Shown here piece by piece: positions 18,230 to 26,979 of a stretch of DNA of 64,000 bases. The notes under the pieces were generated by a model. It was not told the origin of the DNA, did no database searches, and saw only the letters and a program-made list of their open reading frames with translations. The stretch is taken from NCBI RefSeq assembly GCF_000230715.2, contig NC_019792.1, positions 992,001 through 1,056,000 on the forward strand, read 5' to 3'. Position numbers and translations under genes: made by a program. The DNA comes from Natronobacterium gregoryi SP2 (GTDB taxonomy: Archaea; Halobacteriota; Halobacteria; Halobacteriales; Natrialbaceae). Numbering within the stretch: position 1 is the stretch's first letter; each line of letters begins with the position of its first letter.

Positions 18230-20299
18230 GTGACTGCGACCGACTCGATTCCACTGGACGCGTTCTACGATCTCACCCGCATCACCGAACTCGCGATCTC
18301 GCCGACCGGCGACCGAGTCGCGTTCGTGGCGACGGAGTACGACGAAGCGGCCGAGGAAGCCGTCACCTCCCTGTTCGTCGTGCCCGCGGACGGTTCCCGC
18401 GAACCACACCGGCTGACTACCGTCGACGGTGCCTCGAGTCCCGCCTGGAGTCCCTCGGGGGACCGCCTTGCCTTCCTCGCGGCGAGAGAGACCGACGTAG
18501 AACGGCGCGTCGGCCGAAGCGAGCGAGCCGATTCGGACGACGATGCGGACGGCGAGAACGGCAGCGACGAGGAACCGAAACAGCAAGTCTGGGCGTTCGA
18601 CCTCGAGCGTGGCGGTGACGCCCGACAGGTAACCGACCGCGAGGAAGGCGTCTCGGCGTTCGACTGGAGCCCAGAGGGCGACCGACTGGTGATCGCATCG
18701 CGCGATCCGACCGAAGACGAGCAGTCCTACCTCGAGCAGGTACGCGACGGCGGCCCGATCGAAACGACACGGCTCCAGCACAAAGTCGACGGCGTCGGCT
18801 GGACCGACGAAGTGACGACGTACCTGTTCGTCGTCGACTACGAATCGGGCGATCTCGATCGACTCGACGACGCCTACGGCGGCGGCGCGTTCCAGGACCT
18901 GGCGGGAGTGGAGCCGCGCTGGGGGCCAACCGACCGGATCGCGTTTACCTCCTGCCGGCTCGAGCGTCCCGACGATACGCTGATCCGAGACGTCTACACG
19001 ATCGCGCCGGACGGTGCCGGCCTGGAGCGGCTGACCGACGGCGACGTACAGTGTTCGGGGCCGTCGTGGCGCGAGGACGGGACGCTCGGATTCCTCGCCC
19101 GCGACCCGGAGAACTGGTGTCGGCCCACGGAAGTCTACTACTACGACGGCGAAGAGGCACGGTCGCTGACGGTCGACCTCGACCGGACAGTCGCCTTCTG
19201 GGGAACCGTCGAGTGGGTCGGCGACGCCGCCTACACCCTCGTGGGCGACGAGGGCCGAACCAGAATCGTCCGCGCAGACCTCGACGGGACTGTCGAACGG
19301 GTCTTCGAGGCACAGGGCGACGATCGGGCGATCATGGGGTTCGACGTCGCCGACGACGAACAGACGGCGTCGCTTCTGTTCTCCCACCCGAACGACGGGC
19401 TCGACGTTCACACAGTGGCGACCGAGGACCTCACGGCCGACGAACCGCCGGCGTCGCTACGACGGCTCTCGGACGTCAACGCCGACCTGATCGACTCGTA
19501 TTCGATGCCCACCGTCCGTCGCGTCGAGTGGGAATCAAACGGCTGGACGCTCGACGGCGTCGTCTACCACGATCCGGACGTCGACCTCGAGGACGGCCCG
19601 CACCCGCTCGTGGTGGCGATCCACGGCGGCCCCATGTCCTACGACGAACCCGAGTTCAGTTTCGACCACGCAGCCCTGACGAGCCGCGACTACGTCGTCT
19701 TCCGACCGAACTACCGCGGCGGCACCTCTCGGGGCCGGGAGTTCGCCGAGGTGCTGAAAGGTCGATGGGGGACGGCAGAGGTCGAGGACATCGCGGCCGG
19801 CGTCGAGGACCTCGTCGACCGCGGCTGGGTCGATTCCGACCGCGTCTTCGGGCACGGCTTCTCCTACGGCGGAATCGCACAGGGGTATCTCGTCACCCAG
19901 ACGGACCTGTTCACCGCCGCCGCACCCGAACACGGGATCTACGACCTCCGGTCGGAGTTCGGTACCAGCGACTCGCACAACTGGACAGAAGCCGACTTCG
20001 GCCTCCCCTGGGAAAACCCGGAGACGTACGACGACGCCTCCGCGATCCTCAAGGCCGACGAACTCTCGACCCCGCTGCTCGTGATGGCCGGTGGCGAGGA
20101 CTGGCGCTGTCCGCCCACCCAGTCCGAACAGTTCTACGTCGCGGCGCGAAAACAAGACGTCGACGCGAAACTCGTCGTCTACCCCGACGAGAACCACGAC
20201 GTCGGCGATCCGGATCGGGCGATCCACCGACTCGAGCAACTACTCGAGTGGTACGAGAAACACGATCCGGGCAGAGAAGAATCGGCGGCGGACGAGTAG
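18230..20299 (+). CDS. S9 family peptidase (acylaminoacyl-peptidase/prolyl oligopeptidase type)
   Basis: This 689-residue serine peptidase probably degrades short peptides in the cytoplasm. The N-terminal two thirds is a TolB/WD-like beta-propeller with repeated motifs such as SPAWSPSGDRLAFLA. The C-terminal alpha/beta hydrolase domain begins near residue 430 with HPLVVAIHGGPMSYDEPEF. The catalytic Ser is in HGFSYGGIAQ (S545), and candidate Asp and His lie in GGEDWRCPP and DENHDVGD. An acidic linker near residue 100 (DDDADGENGSDEE) is typical of halophiles. Translation starts at GTG, supported by the upstream TATA box. No signal peptide is present. Confidence 0.92.
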   Translation: MTATDSIPLDAFYDLTRITELAISPTGDRVAFVATEYDEAAEEAVTSLFVVPADGSREPHRLTTVDGASSPAWSPSGDRLAFLAARETDVERRVGRSERADSDDDADGENGSDEEPKQQVWAFDLERGGDARQVTDREEGVSAFDWSPEGDRLVIASRDPTEDEQSYLEQVRDGGPIETTRLQHKVDGVGWTDEVTTYLFVVDYESGDLDRLDDAYGGGAFQDLAGVEPRWGPTDRIAFTSCRLERPDDTLIRDVYTIAPDGAGLERLTDGDVQCSGPSWREDGTLGFLARDPENWCRPTEVYYYDGEEARSLTVDLDRTVAFWGTVEWVGDAAYTLVGDEGRTRIVRADLDGTVERVFEAQGDDRAIMGFDVADDEQTASLLFSHPNDGLDVHTVATEDLTADEPPASLRRLSDVNADLIDSYSMPTVRRVEWESNGWTLDGVVYHDPDVDLEDGPHPLVVAIHGGPMSYDEPEFSFDHAALTSRDYVVFRPNYRGGTSRGREFAEVLKGRWGTAEVEDIAAGVEDLVDRGWVDSDRVFGHGFSYGGIAQGYLVTQTDLFTAAAPEHGIYDLRSEFGTSDSHNWTEADFGLPWENPETYDDASAILKADELSTPLLVMAGGEDWRCPPTQSEQFYVAARKQDVDAKLVVYPDENHDVGDPDRAIHRLEQLLEWYEKHDPGREESAADE

Positions 20300-20314
20300 A
20301 TAGGGGTCAGCAGG

Positions 20315-21664
20315 TCAGCTCTTGTCGCGCGGTTCGTCGACGAAGTACTCCTCGCGTTCGAACGGCTCGTCCTCGCCTTCGACGCCGGTCACGTCGAGTG
20401 CCGTCACCTCGGCCTCGGTCCCGAGTACGCCAGCGAGACTCGGCTTCGTTCGGCCGTCGTCGCTGCTGACGAACTCTTTGACGTAGAGGCCACCCTCACC
20501 GTGAAGTCGGACCTCGGCTTCCGTCGGCGACCGCAGTTCGCCCTCGAGGTCGTAGACCGTTCGTTCGCGGGTGAGACTCGCCCGGCGGTGGTCGACACGC
20601 TCGGGTGTCTCCTGGGCCAGGGTCGCGCCGTCGAGTTCCTCGATCGCAGCCTCGAACGCGTCCTCGTCGATCGGATCGTCGAGCTCGACGTCCGCGCGAT
20701 ACTGTTTGCTCGCGTCGTGTTCCTTGACGCGTTCGACCATCTCGTAGCTCGCCAATCGGAGCCCCTCGACTTCGACGCCGTCGGCAACTTCGTTGATCTC
20801 ACGCTCGAGTTCGGCCGGGTCCGGATCGCGCGTTTGGGGTCGTTTTACCTCGAGGACGAACGGCCGGCCACCCTCGAGCATGCGGGCGTCGACGTCCTCG
20901 CGGCCCGCACCGTGGAAGGTCCCCTCGTCGCCGTCCATGGCCTCGACGACGTGCGGGCGAACGGCCTGTTCGACGCTCGTCTCGTACATGTAACCCGACC
21001 CGCCACAGTAGTCACAGGGCTCTTCGCCGTCGTCGCCCAACTGGACGCCGCTGCCGCCACACTCCCGGCAGGGCCACTCCGTCTGGGGAATGTCCCGTTC
21101 GAGTTTCCGATAGCGACCGTAGACGAACGCGGGGTTGACCTGGACGTCGACCGCGTGGCCCGTGACCGTGCCGTCCGCGAGTGCCTCGAGCGGGTCGAAC
21201 CCCTCGAGGTCGACGACTGCGAGCACGTCGGGTCGGTCGAAGTCGACCTCCGTACCGGTTTTGGAGCCGACACGGCGACCGACCTCGCGGTTCACCTCTC
21301 GCTTCAGTGACTCACCGATGTCCGGCTCGAGTCCAGCGTCCTCCCGGAAGAGCCGTTCGTTCTCTTCGACCAGCGGTGGGACCTGGGTGCCGACCTGGTA
21401 AGTGCCAAACGCCGTTCCCTCGAGGGCGTCGACGATCGCGTCCGCGATGGCGTCGAACGTCCCACAGTACCCCTCACAGACCCAGCAGTCTGCCGGTTCG
21501 GTCGGCTCGAAGTCCTCGTCGTCTTCCAGTGCGACCGTCGTTCGAAGCGCCCTGCCGCGTTCGACGTTTGTAAGTCCGAAACTCCGATCGGCAAACGGCC
21601 GGCCGAGACAGGAGTCACAGACGAATCCCGTCTCGAGCAGCGCGCGGGCGTCTTCCGTGATCAT
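20315..21664 (-). CDS. pus10: tRNA pseudouridine synthase Pus10
   Basis: This 449-residue enzyme makes pseudouridine at tRNA positions 54 and/or 55 in archaea. The N-terminal zinc domain has CDSCLGRPF near residue 16 and CWVCEGYCG near 61. A second Cys cluster (CRECGGSG and CDYCGGSGYM) lies near residues 210-230. The catalytic domain contains the conserved Asp in GREDVDARMLEGGRPF. ATG 21664 is chosen because the family N-terminus is MITEDARALL. trmY, which methylates the pseudouridine made at position 54, lies about 3 kb away at 24514. Confidence 0.93.
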   Translation of the reverse strand: MITEDARALLETGFVCDSCLGRPFADRSFGLTNVERGRALRTTVALEDDEDFEPTEPADCWVCEGYCGTFDAIADAIVDALEGTAFGTYQVGTQVPPLVEENERLFREDAGLEPDIGESLKREVNREVGRRVGSKTGTEVDFDRPDVLAVVDLEGFDPLEALADGTVTGHAVDVQVNPAFVYGRYRKLERDIPQTEWPCRECGGSGVQLGDDGEEPCDYCGGSGYMYETSVEQAVRPHVVEAMDGDEGTFHGAGREDVDARMLEGGRPFVLEVKRPQTRDPDPAELEREINEVADGVEVEGLRLASYEMVERVKEHDASKQYRADVELDDPIDEDAFEAAIEELDGATLAQETPERVDHRRASLTRERTVYDLEGELRSPTEAEVRLHGEGGLYVKEFVSSDDGRTKPSLAGVLGTEAEVTALDVTGVEGEDEPFEREEYFVDEPRDKS

Positions 21665-21796
21665 GTCCCGAAAATCGGGGGCCGCCGGTAACACGTTTTC
21701 CTTTCGGCCGTCGACGCGTACTGTCTCGACGGCGTCGGGCGGATGTGCGCCGAAGTTATCCAGAAGTTGAAATACGTGGAGGCCTAGCCGTCGGAT

Positions 21797-22897
21797 ATGA
21801 ACGATGCACGGCTCGATCGACGCCGCGTTCTCGCTGCTGTGGGCGCAGGTCTCGCCAGTGCAGTCGCCGGCTGTACCGAGCCCCGCAGCGGCGACCCGAT
21901 CGAGGGCGGCCCAACCGGCGAAATCGATCGGGACGCCGTTGCCGACGGATCTGCCTTTACCGACGTCTACGAGGCGATTATCGATTCAGTGACGATGATC
22001 CGAGTGCTGGGCGTCGACGACCCACTGACCGGCGGTGAAGGCCGCGGTCAGGGTTCGGGATTTCTCGTCGACGACACCCACGTCGTCACGAACGACCACG
22101 TCGTCGCCGGTGGGGAAGAGGCGGACCTCCAGTACGTCAACGGCGACTGGACGAACACCCGCCTCGTCGGCAGCGACCGCTACAGTGACCTCGCCGTCCT
22201 CGAGGTCGATCACGTCCCCGACGAGGCGACGCCGCTGTCACTCGCCGAGGAACGTCCGGTTGTCGGCCAGCAAGTCGTCGCAGTCGGCAACCCCTACGGT
22301 CTCGAAGGGACACTCACCGAAGGAGTCGTCAGCGGCGTCAACCGCACCGTCAACCCACCGGATCGAGAGTTCTCGTACCCCAACGTGATCCAGACGGACG
22401 CCGCAGTCAATCCCGGCAACAGCGGCGGTCCGCTCGTCGACCTCGGCGGAAACGTCGTCGGCGTCGTCAACGCTGCAGGCGGAGACAACATCGGCTTTGC
22501 CATCTCGGCAGCACTCACCCGGCGGGTCGTCCCGGCGCTCATCGAAGACGGTGAGTACCACCACTCCTACATGGGAATCGGCCTCGCCTCCGTCGATCGA
22601 ATTATCGCCCAGGAGAACGACCTCGAGCGGGCAACCGGCGTGATCGCCACCGACATCGTCCCCGACGAAGCAGCAGACGGCGTCTTGCAAGGGAGCAACA
22701 GAACCGTCCGCCGAAGCGGCGAACTGATCCCAGTCGGCGGCGACGTCATCCTCGAGATGGACGGCCAGCCGATCCCGGACCGACACGCACTCTCGGCGTT
22801 TCTCGCCCTCGAGACCAGCCCCGGCCAGACGATCGATCTGCGACTCTGGCGGAACGGCAGCGAGATCCACGAACAACTGACACTCGGCGCGCGGTAA
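21797..22897 (+). CDS. HtrA/DegP-like S1C serine protease, Tat lipoprotein
   Basis: This 366-residue envelope protease has a twin-arginine signal (RRRVLAAVGAGLASAVAG) with the lipobox Cys at about residue 26, so it is predicted to be lipid-anchored outside the membrane. The trypsin-like domain shows all three catalytic motifs: His in NDHVVAG, Asp in YSDLAVLEV and Ser in NPGNSGGPLVD. A single PDZ domain follows (residues 255-366), with the carboxylate-binding loop replaced by YMGIGL-type residues. It likely degrades or refolds damaged exported proteins. It is transcribed divergently from pus10. Confidence 0.92.
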   Translation: MNDARLDRRRVLAAVGAGLASAVAGCTEPRSGDPIEGGPTGEIDRDAVADGSAFTDVYEAIIDSVTMIRVLGVDDPLTGGEGRGQGSGFLVDDTHVVTNDHVVAGGEEADLQYVNGDWTNTRLVGSDRYSDLAVLEVDHVPDEATPLSLAEERPVVGQQVVAVGNPYGLEGTLTEGVVSGVNRTVNPPDREFSYPNVIQTDAAVNPGNSGGPLVDLGGNVVGVVNAAGGDNIGFAISAALTRRVVPALIEDGEYHHSYMGIGLASVDRIIAQENDLERATGVIATDIVPDEAADGVLQGSNRTVRRSGELIPVGGDVILEMDGQPIPDRHALSAFLALETSPGQTIDLRLWRNGSEIHEQLTLGAR

Positions 22898-23167
22898 CCG
22901 TCCCGGGAGTGCCCGAGTAGCGACTGCCAAACGGAGTCGTCTCGTCCGTAATCCGTTCCTACCCGATCGACAATTCGGCTATCGAAGTGGCGAGCCGCGT
23001 AGTGAGATCGTACACGTTAGCGCGTAAAACACTCTTTGCAACCGAAACGGACGAACGAAACTGGAGTGGAGCGGACGCTCCCACTCGGTCCACACGAAGT
23101 AGCTCGTCGATAACTATACTTCACGCAACGGTAGTCCCGCCCGGCGAGACCGATCGCCCGTCTTCCA

Positions 23168-23371
23168 ATGTCACGACACGAAACCGATACGAGACCCTCC
23201 GATGGCGGTCCCGAGCCCCCGGCGATCGAACTCGATCACGTCACCGTCGAAAACGACGACGCCCCTGACGAGTGTGCCGTCTTCCCGAAAGACGCGTCGG
23301 AAGAACAACTGCTGTCGAGCTGGATCGCCGCTCACGAACACTCGTTCGTCGACCTCGAGACGATGCGGTAG
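23168..23371 (+). CDS. Small conserved haloarchaeal protein (DUF7511-like)
   Basis: This 67-residue acidic protein has a disordered N-terminus followed by the conserved block VTVENDDAPDECAVFPKDAS and a terminal helix around LLSSWIAAHEHSFVDLETMR, which I associate with the haloarchaeal DUF7511 family. No membrane segment is present. It is followed 2 nt later by a small membrane protein gene, and the two probably form an operon. The function is unknown. Confidence 0.72.
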   Translation: MSRHETDTRPSDGGPEPPAIELDHVTVENDDAPDECAVFPKDASEEQLLSSWIAAHEHSFVDLETMR

Positions 23372-23373
23372 CT

Positions 23374-23571
23374 ATGCACCCCGGAAGTACCGCTACGGCC
23401 GTCGGTTTCTGGGTCGGAACGTTGTTCCCGCTGGCCTATCTGCCCGTCTTCGTCACGGGGATCGACTCGATTACCCGCTTCTCGCTTTTACTCGCGCTGG
23501 TCGTGGTCCACGTCGTCGCGCTCGTCGTCGGCCACGACTATCCACACTCGCAATCACGGTTCTCACAGTGA
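23374..23571 (+). CDS. Small two-segment membrane protein
   Basis: This 65-residue protein consists mainly of two hydrophobic stretches (residues 8-27 and 34-52) joined by a short loop, with a polar His-containing tail (GHDYPHSQSRFSQ). The ATG lies 2 nt after the stop of the preceding small gene, so coexpression is likely. The family was not recognised. Composition and spacing support it as a real gene. Confidence 0.7.
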   Translation: MHPGSTATAVGFWVGTLFPLAYLPVFVTGIDSITRFSLLLALVVVHVVALVVGHDYPHSQSRFSQ

Positions 23572-23586
23572 GAACTGGCCAGACGG

Positions 23587-23799
23587 TCAAAAAGAGGCGG
23601 TCCACACCTGTACCCTCGGCGTCCCGCACGCGTCACAGATCACCGCCGCGTTACCCTTGTACGTGGCGCGCTCGAGCGTACCACCGTCGTCGCAAGTCGG
23701 ACACGACCGCCCCTCGAGCGCCGAGAGCAGGCGTCGTTTGTCGCCGGTCGGACTGCGCCCATCCGTCCCCGAGCCCCGTGCAGGGTCTGACTTTGCCAT
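23587..23799 (-). CDS. Small zinc-finger protein (HVO_A0556-like)
   Basis: This 70-residue protein has a flexible basic N-terminus, then LLSALEGRSCPTCDDGGTLE, an ATYKGNAAVICDACGTPRVQ stretch and a short hydrophobic end. The two CxxC pairs about 20 residues apart form a classical zinc ribbon. The block resembles the haloarchaeal HVO_A0556 zinc-finger family. It converges on the small membrane gene upstream. It could bind nucleic acid or protein; no partner is evident. Confidence 0.75.
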   Translation of the reverse strand: MAKSDPARGSGTDGRSPTGDKRRLLSALEGRSCPTCDDGGTLERATYKGNAAVICDACGTPRVQVWTASF

Positions 23800-23899
23800 G
23801 CAACTATTCCATACGAGCCGACTGGGAAGCCTTGTCCCTGGATGTGCAACCCGCTGTGAGTCGAAGCGCCTATCTCGTCGAGCGAAGAACGTTCACTGG

Positions 23900-24466
23900 A
23901 TGTGGCCGTGGGGACACCTCGCCGTTGCATACCTGCTGTACACCGGCTACACGCACCGCCGGTTCGACCGCGCACCCCTCGCAGTACCGACGCTGGCACT
24001 CGCCGTCGGCTCACAGTTTCCCGACCTGATCGACAAGCCCCTCGCCTGGGCAGTCAGTGTCCTCCCCGGCGGTCGGACGCTTGGCCACTCGTTGCTCTTT
24101 GCCGCAGTGCTCGTCCCAGTCGTCGCCCTCCTCGCAGACCGACTCGAACGACAAAACGTCGGTATCGCCTTCGTCGTCGGCCACCTGTCCCATCTCGCGG
24201 CCGACGTGCCGCCGTCGGCCCTGACCGGTGATTTTACTGGAACCGGCTTCCTCCTGTGGCCACTGGTGGCCACACGCGAGGAAGAACCTGTCGAGGGAGT
24301 CCTCGACGCCGCCCTCCACTACTACACGATGGGTCCGTACGAACTGTTCCAGTTCGGACTGTTCGCCGTCGCTGCCGTCGTCTGGTACCTGGACGGAGCT
24401 CCCGGCCTCGAGTACACCCGCCGGACGCTCGAGCGCGTCAACAGCCGGCTCCGCACCGAGGGGTAA
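23900..24466 (+). CDS. Membrane-bound metal-dependent hydrolase (YdjM/DUF457-like)
   Basis: This 188-residue membrane protein of the LexA-inducible YdjM/DUF457-like family has four to five hydrophobic segments. The N-terminus WPWGHLAVAYLLYTGY carries the first His. QFPDLIDKPLAW supplies an Asp motif, GRTLGHSLLFAA a second His, and VVGHLSHLAADVPP the conserved HxxxD pattern. These residues form the proposed metal site of the family, whose substrate is not known. The ATG at 23900 was chosen where family similarity starts; the longer upstream frame has poor composition. trmY follows 47 nt downstream. Confidence 0.82.
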   Translation: MWPWGHLAVAYLLYTGYTHRRFDRAPLAVPTLALAVGSQFPDLIDKPLAWAVSVLPGGRTLGHSLLFAAVLVPVVALLADRLERQNVGIAFVVGHLSHLAADVPPSALTGDFTGTGFLLWPLVATREEEPVEGVLDAALHYYTMGPYELFQFGLFAVAAVVWYLDGAPGLEYTRRTLERVNSRLRTEG

Positions 24467-24513
24467 CTCAGCGAAATCGTGGAGGCTATCCCTGCCGTCA
24501 CCCTCGCTTCGCT

Positions 24514-25110
24514 ATGCGCCAGTTCGTACTCGTCGGCCACGACGTGCCGACCGAACCCGACTTCTCGCTCGACGACCTCGCAAGTGGTGCCGGCCGTCTC
24601 GACGCGCTCTGTCGATCGATCACGGCCGCGTTCGTCATCTCCCACGGCATCCGCGAGGACGTCCGCGTCCACCTGATCGCACAGGACGAACTCACGATCA
24701 CCTTCGACGGGAGCCAACTCCGACGGCTCAACCCCGACGAACGCAGCACCGCCGCGCTCGTCCGGAAAGCCCTCGAGCACCGTGACGAAGCCATCGGCGT
24801 CCTCCCCGCAGAACCCAGCCCCGGAATCGAGGTGTACCGCCGCGGCTTCGAGGCCACGCTCGAGAAACTCGACGGCCCGATCGTCCAGTTACACGAAGAC
24901 GGCGACGCCGTTTACGACGTCGAGGGTCTCGTCGACGCCGACCCCGTCTTCGTCCTCTCGGACCACCGGGACTTCACCGACGAAGAGACGGCCCTGCTCG
25001 AGGACGGCGTCGACCATCAAGTCCGCATCGGACCCAAACGCCTGCACGCCGACCAGGCCGTGACAGTCGTCCATCACTTCCTAGATACCGACAGCTACGA
25101 GCAGTTCTGA
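24514..25110 (+). CDS. trmY: tRNA (pseudouridine-54, N1)-methyltransferase TrmY
   Basis: This 198-residue SPOUT-class enzyme methylates N1 of pseudouridine 54 in the T loop of archaeal tRNAs using S-adenosylmethionine. The N-terminus MRQFVLVGHDVPTEPDFSL is a family signature. The C-terminal knot region contains FVLSDHRDFTDEETALL and ends HADQAVTVVHHFLD. The ATG at 24514 matches the family start, and the longer upstream frame is Arg-rich and not coding. It acts directly after Pus10, encoded 3 kb upstream, and lies 81 nt before the tRNA-Pro gene. Confidence 0.94.
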   Translation: MRQFVLVGHDVPTEPDFSLDDLASGAGRLDALCRSITAAFVISHGIREDVRVHLIAQDELTITFDGSQLRRLNPDERSTAALVRKALEHRDEAIGVLPAEPSPGIEVYRRGFEATLEKLDGPIVQLHEDGDAVYDVEGLVDADPVFVLSDHRDFTDEETALLEDGVDHQVRIGPKRLHADQAVTVVHHFLDTDSYEQF

Positions 25111-25191
25111 TCGCTCGAGGCGTACGATCGGTTCTCGAGCGACGAGGCCTTTCGGAAACGTTAAACTGCCCGACGATCATAAGTCGATTGC

Positions 25192-25264
25192 GGGCCGGTG
25201 GGGTAGCTTGGTATCCTTCGGCCTTCGGGTGGCCGTAACCGCAGTTCGAATCTGCGCCGGCCCA
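25192..25264 (+). tRNA. tRNA-Pro (anticodon CGG)
   Basis: A full cloverleaf can be drawn. The acceptor GGGCCGG (25192-25198) pairs with CCGGCCC (25257-25263) before discriminator A25264. The D arm has GGGT/ATCC. The anticodon stem CGGCC/GGCCG encloses the seven-base loop TTCGGGT with anticodon CGG. The T arm is CGCAG/CTGCG around TTCGAAT. There is no intron and no encoded CCA. The 3' end is repeated in inverted and decayed direct form just downstream. Confidence 0.92.
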
Positions 25265-25330
25265 TTTTACACTCACGACAGACGCCTCGCTACGCTCGGC
25301 GTTGTGACGTGAGGTAAAATGGGCCGGCGC
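25254..25330. repeat. 17-bp perfect inverted repeat built on the tRNA-Pro 3' end
   Basis: GCGCCGGCCCATTTTAC at 25254-25270, which includes the last 11 nt of the tRNA, is matched by its exact reverse complement at 25314-25330. Pairing continues imperfectly inward (CTCACG / CGTGAG). The transcript could form a large hairpin after tRNA-Pro, competing with or terminating the tRNA. Confidence 0.85.
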
Positions 25331-25363
25331 AAAGAGTCGAATCAGGGAAAACGTTGCTCCGAC

Positions 25364-25387
25364 CGTGGTTCGAATCTGTGCCGGCCT
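25364..25387 (+). repeat. Decayed direct copy of the tRNA-Pro T arm and acceptor end
   Basis: The segment around GGTTCGAATCTGTGCCGGCC repeats the tRNA-Pro 3' part (25239-25262) with about three mismatches, some 125 nt downstream. A duplicated tRNA 3' end is the classic trace of site-specific integration. No integrase gene is nearby. Confidence 0.6.
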
Positions 25388-25525
25388 CTTCTCGTCTCGA
25401 GTCACTCGAGGAAAGCGGACCTAACGTGGAGACCAATAGCGAGGGACAGACAGCCCCAAATCGACCGCGCTGACGATCACGAACGAATACATTTTTGCCC
25501 GTCTGGTGAGCCACCGCTTTCACGA

Positions 25526-26317
25526 ATGGTCGTCGAGCAACTCGAGTCGCCGGACCCGGACGCCGTCGTCGAGGCGGCGAAGACGGCGTTTCGCAACGGC
25601 GCGATGTTGACAGTGGAAGCCGAGTGTGAGGTAGAGTACGAGGGTCGCACGAGTGGCTATCTCGGGCCGGGTGACCGGATTCTCGTCGCCAAGCCGGACG
25701 GCACGTTCCTGGTCCACCAGCCGACCGGCCACAAGCCAGTGAACTGGATGCCGGGCGGCGGCAGCGTCTCCACACGCGTCAGCGAGGGCGAACCAGTCCT
25801 GCTCGCTCGTCGTAGCAACCCTACCGAGCGCGTGGAAGTTCGTATCCACGAGTGCTACGGGCTGACCCGCTTTGACGCCACGGACGGCGCAACCTACGAG
25901 GAGTCGGGCACCGAAGCCGAGATGCACGAGTACATCGCCGAGAACCCCGACGTACTCGAGGAGGGACTCCGGATCGTCGAACACGAACGCGAGACGAAGT
26001 ACGGGTTCGTCGACTTCTACGCGGTCGACGCGAACGGTACACCCGTCGTCGTCGAGGTCAAGCGCATCCAGGCGACGCTGAATCACTTCGACCAACTCCA
26101 GCGATACGTCTCGCTGTACGAGGACGGGAAAACGCCAGCGGAGTCACCGGGAGGTGGTGTCACCGCCGGCGACGGCGTCCGCGGGATGCTCGTCGCCCCC
26201 TCTGCTTCCGACCGCGTGAAACGGGCGCTCCGGGACAACGGCCTCGAGTTCGTCGGTCTCTCGGAGTTCGGACTCGATGCGAAGGGGTCGACGGAGGCGA
26301 AGCTGACGGATTTCTGA
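25526..26317 (+). CDS. nucS: Endonuclease NucS
   Basis: This 263-residue nuclease of the NucS/EndoMS family cuts mismatched or branched DNA and is the archaeal non-MutS mismatch-repair enzyme. The N-terminal DNA-binding domain (1-115) contains the GPGDRILVAKPDGTFLVHQ stretch. The C-terminal RecB-like nuclease core has D163 (GFVDFYAVD), E177 and K179 (VVVEVKR), with the QLQRYVSLYE helix. ATG 25526 starts the family N-terminus; upstream in-frame sequence overlaps the tRNA-derived repeat region and is not coding. Confidence 0.94.
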   Translation: MVVEQLESPDPDAVVEAAKTAFRNGAMLTVEAECEVEYEGRTSGYLGPGDRILVAKPDGTFLVHQPTGHKPVNWMPGGGSVSTRVSEGEPVLLARRSNPTERVEVRIHECYGLTRFDATDGATYEESGTEAEMHEYIAENPDVLEEGLRIVEHERETKYGFVDFYAVDANGTPVVVEVKRIQATLNHFDQLQRYVSLYEDGKTPAESPGGGVTAGDGVRGMLVAPSASDRVKRALRDNGLEFVGLSEFGLDAKGSTEAKLTDF

Positions 26318-26364
26318 ACGAAGACGGACAGTAGACCGACTAGTACCCGAAACCGGGATTACGC

Positions 26365-26829
26365 TCAGGCGGGGTCTTCGACGTCGAAGTTGCTAATCAC
26401 CGCCGTCGCACGGAGTTCGTCGTCAGGGACGGAGGTTTCGTCGAGGTCGGAACCGTCACCCATGTACGCTACGACGCTGTAACTCCCAGGTTCGCCCACC
26501 GTCGCTGTCATTCCTGTCGACCCGAGAACGGCGTTGTCGACGTCCTCGCTCTCGTTCAGAACCTGTCCGTCGTCAGTGTCGACGATAGCGACACCGTCGG
26601 CATTACCCATCGACGTCAGCGACACGTCCACGGCAGCCGGGTCGCCGTCGTCGATCGAAACGCCAGCCTGTGGGTCCTGCTGGATGTCGTCGCCGATCCC
26701 GAGGACGAACGTCGCGATCACGGCCGCGAGAATGACGGTAATCGCGACCATTAGAATAACACCAATTACGGGCGAAACACCGCGTTCGTCCGCGTTTCCG
26801 CACGTCCGCTGAGTCAGTAGTTCGAACAT
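26365..26829 (-). CDS. Archaeal type IV pilin-like protein (DUF1628 family)
   Basis: This 154-residue protein has the archaeal prepilin pattern: a short basic leader ending ADERG, then the processing site before VSPVIGVILMVAITVILAA, a long hydrophobic helix that acts as both export signal and filament core. The rest is an acidic beta-rich extracellular domain. It would be cleaved by the PibD/FlaK-type peptidase and assembled into a surface pilus or exported structure. ATG 26829 gives a typical leader of about 16 residues; the longer upstream frame contains Trp/Arg-rich non-coding sequence. It stands alone, with no pilus assembly genes nearby. Confidence 0.9.
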   Translation of the reverse strand: MFELLTQRTCGNADERGVSPVIGVILMVAITVILAAVIATFVLGIGDDIQQDPQAGVSIDDGDPAAVDVSLTSMGNADGVAIVDTDDGQVLNESEDVDNAVLGSTGMTATVGEPGSYSVVAYMGDGSDLDETSVPDDELRATAVISNFDVEDPA

Positions 26830-26967
26830 GTGTATGGATGCACCCGAACGATCGGAAAGCCACCAGGACGCCGCGCACCACCACGTACGGAACCTCGAGC
26901 GCTGACACGCGACCTCCAACACCCTTCCCGTCGCTCTCTCGGTGCTAAATATTTCTGTGGAGCGGAA

Positions 26968-26979
26968 GTATATATAAGT
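26968..26979. promoter_or_regulatory. Strong TATA-like element between pilin and zinc-ribbon genes
   Basis: GTATATATAAGT is a good TATA box on either strand. On the minus strand it would give the pilin mRNA a leader of about 120 nt. On the plus strand it sits 28 nt before an ATG at 27002 that opens an uncertain frame. Which direction it serves cannot be decided from sequence. Confidence 0.5.

Noticed and set aside
17483-19411. A single 642-codon minus-strand frame covering rnhB
   Set aside because: Only the last 221 codons encode RNase HII; the rest is antisense to the S9 peptidase gene.
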